Part shown: one piece after another, positions 4,033-5,914 of the stretch
Position numbering within the stretch: the stretch's first letter is position 1
Layout: each line of letters begins with the position of its first letter
DNA from: Actinomycetes bacterium
Lineage (GTDB): Bacteria; Actinomycetota; Coriobacteriia; WRKU01; WQUG01
Direction: 5' to 3'
Length of the DNA: 5,914 nt
Assembly (NCBI GenBank): GCA_031268615.1
Contig: JAIRWZ010000064.1
Location: 1 to 5,914 of the forward strand
Translations under genes and position numbers: made by a program
Notes under the pieces: model-generated
Seen by the model: the letters and a program-made list of their open reading frames with translations, nothing else
Databases searched by the model: none
Told to the model about the DNA's origin: nothing

Positions 4033-5859
4033 TCAAAGAAACGAGATTTCCTCGTCGTCGTCATAGGCGTCCCATAAATCGTCGCCCTCGGATTCCTCGT
4101 ATAACTTGTCGTCAGATTCCTCGTACAAGGCCTCCAGGTCAACGCGCTGTTTGCTACGCGCAATATCACTCAACATGACCTTCATTTCACCAAGGGTAAC
4201 CACGGCGATGCTTTTCTCATGAGCGAAGGTCGCCAGAACCCAGGACGCCGTCAACAGATAGGCACGACGCGCGTTCTTCTGGGCAACCAACAAAGCTGCT
4301 GCTTCCCGTTCGGTAAGGCGCGGCTCTTCTCCCAGCAGCTCAAACACCGTCGCTTCGTCAAAAGCCTCAATGCGTAAAGTAACCCCCGGCAACGCAAGCG
4401 CCGCCAACAAAGTCTCCGACCCTGTTGGTACACAAATCTCACGCAAGTTGTCAATAACAAACATGCGCAACTCATCGTTAACACGCAGCGCCTCGATGAA
4501 ACTGTCATCTAAAATATAGCGACGCTGACGAATCGTAACGGCACGCACCAAAGCAGCTAACATAGCCAACGCAAAGGGCAACATCAACAGCCAGCGATTA
4601 AAAGACGCCTTTGGCGTAACGGGCGGCTCCAGCGGCGCGGACTCGTCAATATCCTCAAACACCACCACCCGGTCGTTGAACTTATCGGCCACATAAATGC
4701 GTCCCTTCGACCAGCACAGCGCCTCCGGATAGAACAACATACCATTGTCGCTGCCCGCATCAGACAAGGTATAGGCATAGCTGCCATCGGCGGCATTCAG
4801 CACGACAATCTCGGACGACAGTCCGTCTAACACAAACAGTTTGCCCCGGTTGGACAGCGCCAAATCTACCGGCAGTCCAAATTTGCGGTCCGAGTCTTCA
4901 GAGTTCAGCGGCGCATCCACCGACGGCGGGGCGCCAAAAACCCAGCGCAACGTCGGTGAGCTATCAAACGACTGATATGCCTGCACCCGGTAATTCAAAC
5001 TGTCACAGACCAACAACAGCGCCGGACCGCTTGCGCGTGTACTTGCCCTTGTGCTTGTGCCGACGCTTCCGCCCCCATCGGTCGCTTGCCCCGCTTCCCC
5101 CGAAAGCTCTGCTCCCTCCCCCTCGGCTTCGTCCTTCGAGGGCACAAAGGTCAACGCCGCGGCCGGATTATCCAGCTGTCCCTCGCCGCGACCCCAGTTC
5201 ATCCACGCGCGGTCAAAGTCGCCGTCCAACGAACCCACCACAATGCCAGACTTCGTCGTTACATACAGAAACTCGCCGCCGCGCGCCTCGTCTACATTAA
5301 CCTTGACGCTGACGGGGCCTTCCTCTTCAAAGGCCATCGACCACAAACAGATATCGTCCTCGTCAAAGGCCAGCAGCAAGCCCTGCGAAATATCCACCAC
5401 AAACCATCGCCCGTCACTTGCAAAGGCCAGCGACGCCGGGGTCTCAAAATCGCGCGGCGGCTTACCGCCGGTATCGGTAATGCCCTCCCCGTCCGCGTCA
5501 GATTCTTCAGGCTCCGTATCCGCCAAATCAAAATCCCGCAGCTCGCGCACAAAATTCCCATTGTCAAAAACAGCAATCCGCGCGTTACCCGTATCGGCCA
5601 CATACAGCTCCCCGCGTGGCGAGACCGCGACTCCTGACGGGCGAGACAGCAACTGGTCGCCGCCTTCATACACATTTTCTAAAAAATAAGCATAGCGCGC
5701 CGGCGGGTTTCCCTCAAACCCTCCGGGAATTATCACATCAGAGACCAGCAGTAACAGTAGTACCGCCAATGCTGACAATGCCGCAAAGACTACCGCCAGC
5801 GCCCACGTAATGCGCTGGTGCACAATGTCGCGTGGCAATATCAGCACATCTCGGTCCAT
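4033..5859 (-). CDS. Two-helix membrane protein with extracytoplasmic NHL beta-propeller and acidic cytoplasmic tail
   Basis: A 608-residue protein. Segment 1 (about 18-40) is a signal-anchor helix after a charged N-terminus. Residues ~55-415 carry NHL-type repeats, best seen at 73-99 (RPSGVAVSPRGELYVADTGN), 140-166, 181-212, 230-296, 327-355 and 376-402 (YPEALCWSKGRIYVADKFND), six blades in all. Acidic or low-complexity loops are inserted at 110-136 and 241-279. The second helix is at about 423-440, followed by the basic RQRR. Residues 450-570 form a cytoplasmic alpha/beta domain. The tail (574-608) is strongly acidic and repeats LYEES (578-582 and 586-590). NHL propellers usually bind proteins or ligands outside the membrane. 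The arrangement suggests a sensor or scaffold with an internal output domain, but the function is unknown. It starts 2 nt after the upstream stop, with AGGAG 11 nt before the ATG, so it is probably an operon member. Confidence 0.88.
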   Translation of the reverse strand: MDRDVLILPRDIVHQRITWALAVVFAALSALAVLLLLLVSDVIIPGGFEGNPPARYAYFLENVYEGGDQLLSRPSGVAVSPRGELYVADTGNARIAVFDNGNFVRELRDFDLADTEPEESDADGEGITDTGGKPPRDFETPASLAFASDGRWFVVDISQGLLLAFDEDDICLWSMAFEEEGPVSVKVNVDEARGGEFLYVTTKSGIVVGSLDGDFDRAWMNWGRGEGQLDNPAAALTFVPSKDEAEGEGAELSGEAGQATDGGGSVGTSTRASTRASGPALLLVCDSLNYRVQAYQSFDSSPTLRWVFGAPPSVDAPLNSEDSDRKFGLPVDLALSNRGKLFVLDGLSSEIVVLNAADGSYAYTLSDAGSDNGMLFYPEALCWSKGRIYVADKFNDRVVVFEDIDESAPLEPPVTPKASFNRWLLMLPFALAMLAALVRAVTIRQRRYILDDSFIEALRVNDELRMFVIDNLREICVPTGSETLLAALALPGVTLRIEAFDEATVFELLGEEPRLTEREAAALLVAQKNARRAYLLTASWVLATFAHEKSIAVVTLGEMKVMLSDIARSKQRVDLEALYEESDDKLYEESEGDDLWDAYDDDEEISFL

Positions 5860-5861
5860 TC

Positions 5862-5914
5862 CTACTCTGACTCCTGTTCCGTCGTTCCCATGCTACCCAG
5901 CGCGGCTCTAACGG
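5862..5914 (-). CDS. C-terminal end of an unidentified upstream gene
   Basis: Sixteen codons (VRAALGSMGTTEQESE) and a TAG at 5862-5864 are visible. The stop is 2 nt before the ATG of the membrane protein, and AGGAG for that start lies within these codons, the spacing expected of an operon. A second frame is also open through these 53 bases, but it continues into the next gene without a stop at the junction, so the frame given here is preferred. Too short to identify. Confidence 0.45.
   Translation of the reverse strand, partial: VRAALGSMGTTEQESE

Noticed and set aside
5051..5689. Plus-strand frame of 212 codons opposite the NHL protein
   Set aside because: Serine/proline-rich shadow frame with no recognisable fold; the opposite strand has clear NHL repeats.

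Overview
Five of the six protein genes and remnants, plus the single tRNA, read on the minus strand, so the window is best read from right to left. The organism is a bacterium of moderately high GC content. A serine-pathway pair made of a COG0075-type aminotransferase and a short 3-phosphoglycerate dehydrogenase, next to an NHL-propeller membrane protein, recalls anaerobic Actinobacteriota such as Coriobacteriia. That placement is an impression from gene style and is low confidence.

Right part (5914 to 1895), chromosomal core-like. The last 16 codons of an unidentified gene end 2 nt before a 608-residue membrane protein. That protein has an N-terminal anchor, an extracytoplasmic six-bladed NHL propeller, a second membrane helix and a cytoplasmic domain with a very acidic tail. 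After a 75-nt gap carrying a 10-bp tandem repeat comes a class V PLP aminotransferase. It overlaps by ATGA a 305-residue D-3-phosphoglycerate dehydrogenase (serA, no ACT domain). Together these two could carry out the first two steps of serine synthesis: 3-phosphoglycerate to phosphohydroxypyruvate to phosphoserine.

Middle (1914 to 1749). A tRNA-Val(GAC) with an encoded CCA lies 71 nt beyond serA. It has a good candidate promoter embedded in the 3' end of serA.

Left part (1748 to 1), accessory. On the 3' side of the tRNA sits an intact toxin-antitoxin module of the HI1419/HI1420 (COG3657/COG3636) family, with a promoter that predicts a leaderless GTG-start toxin mRNA. A second, paralogous copy follows about 935 bp further left: its toxin is reduced to a C-terminal remnant, but its antitoxin is intact up to the window edge. 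Between the two copies is a ~500-bp stretch with no standard gene. It holds a 35-codon hydrophobic reading frame on the plus strand, with its Shine-Dalgarno in a hairpin, and an opposing minus-strand promoter. This layout resembles a type I toxin-antitoxin locus, but it is a hypothesis only. The layout suggests a tRNA-proximal accessory spot where TA modules have accumulated and decayed.
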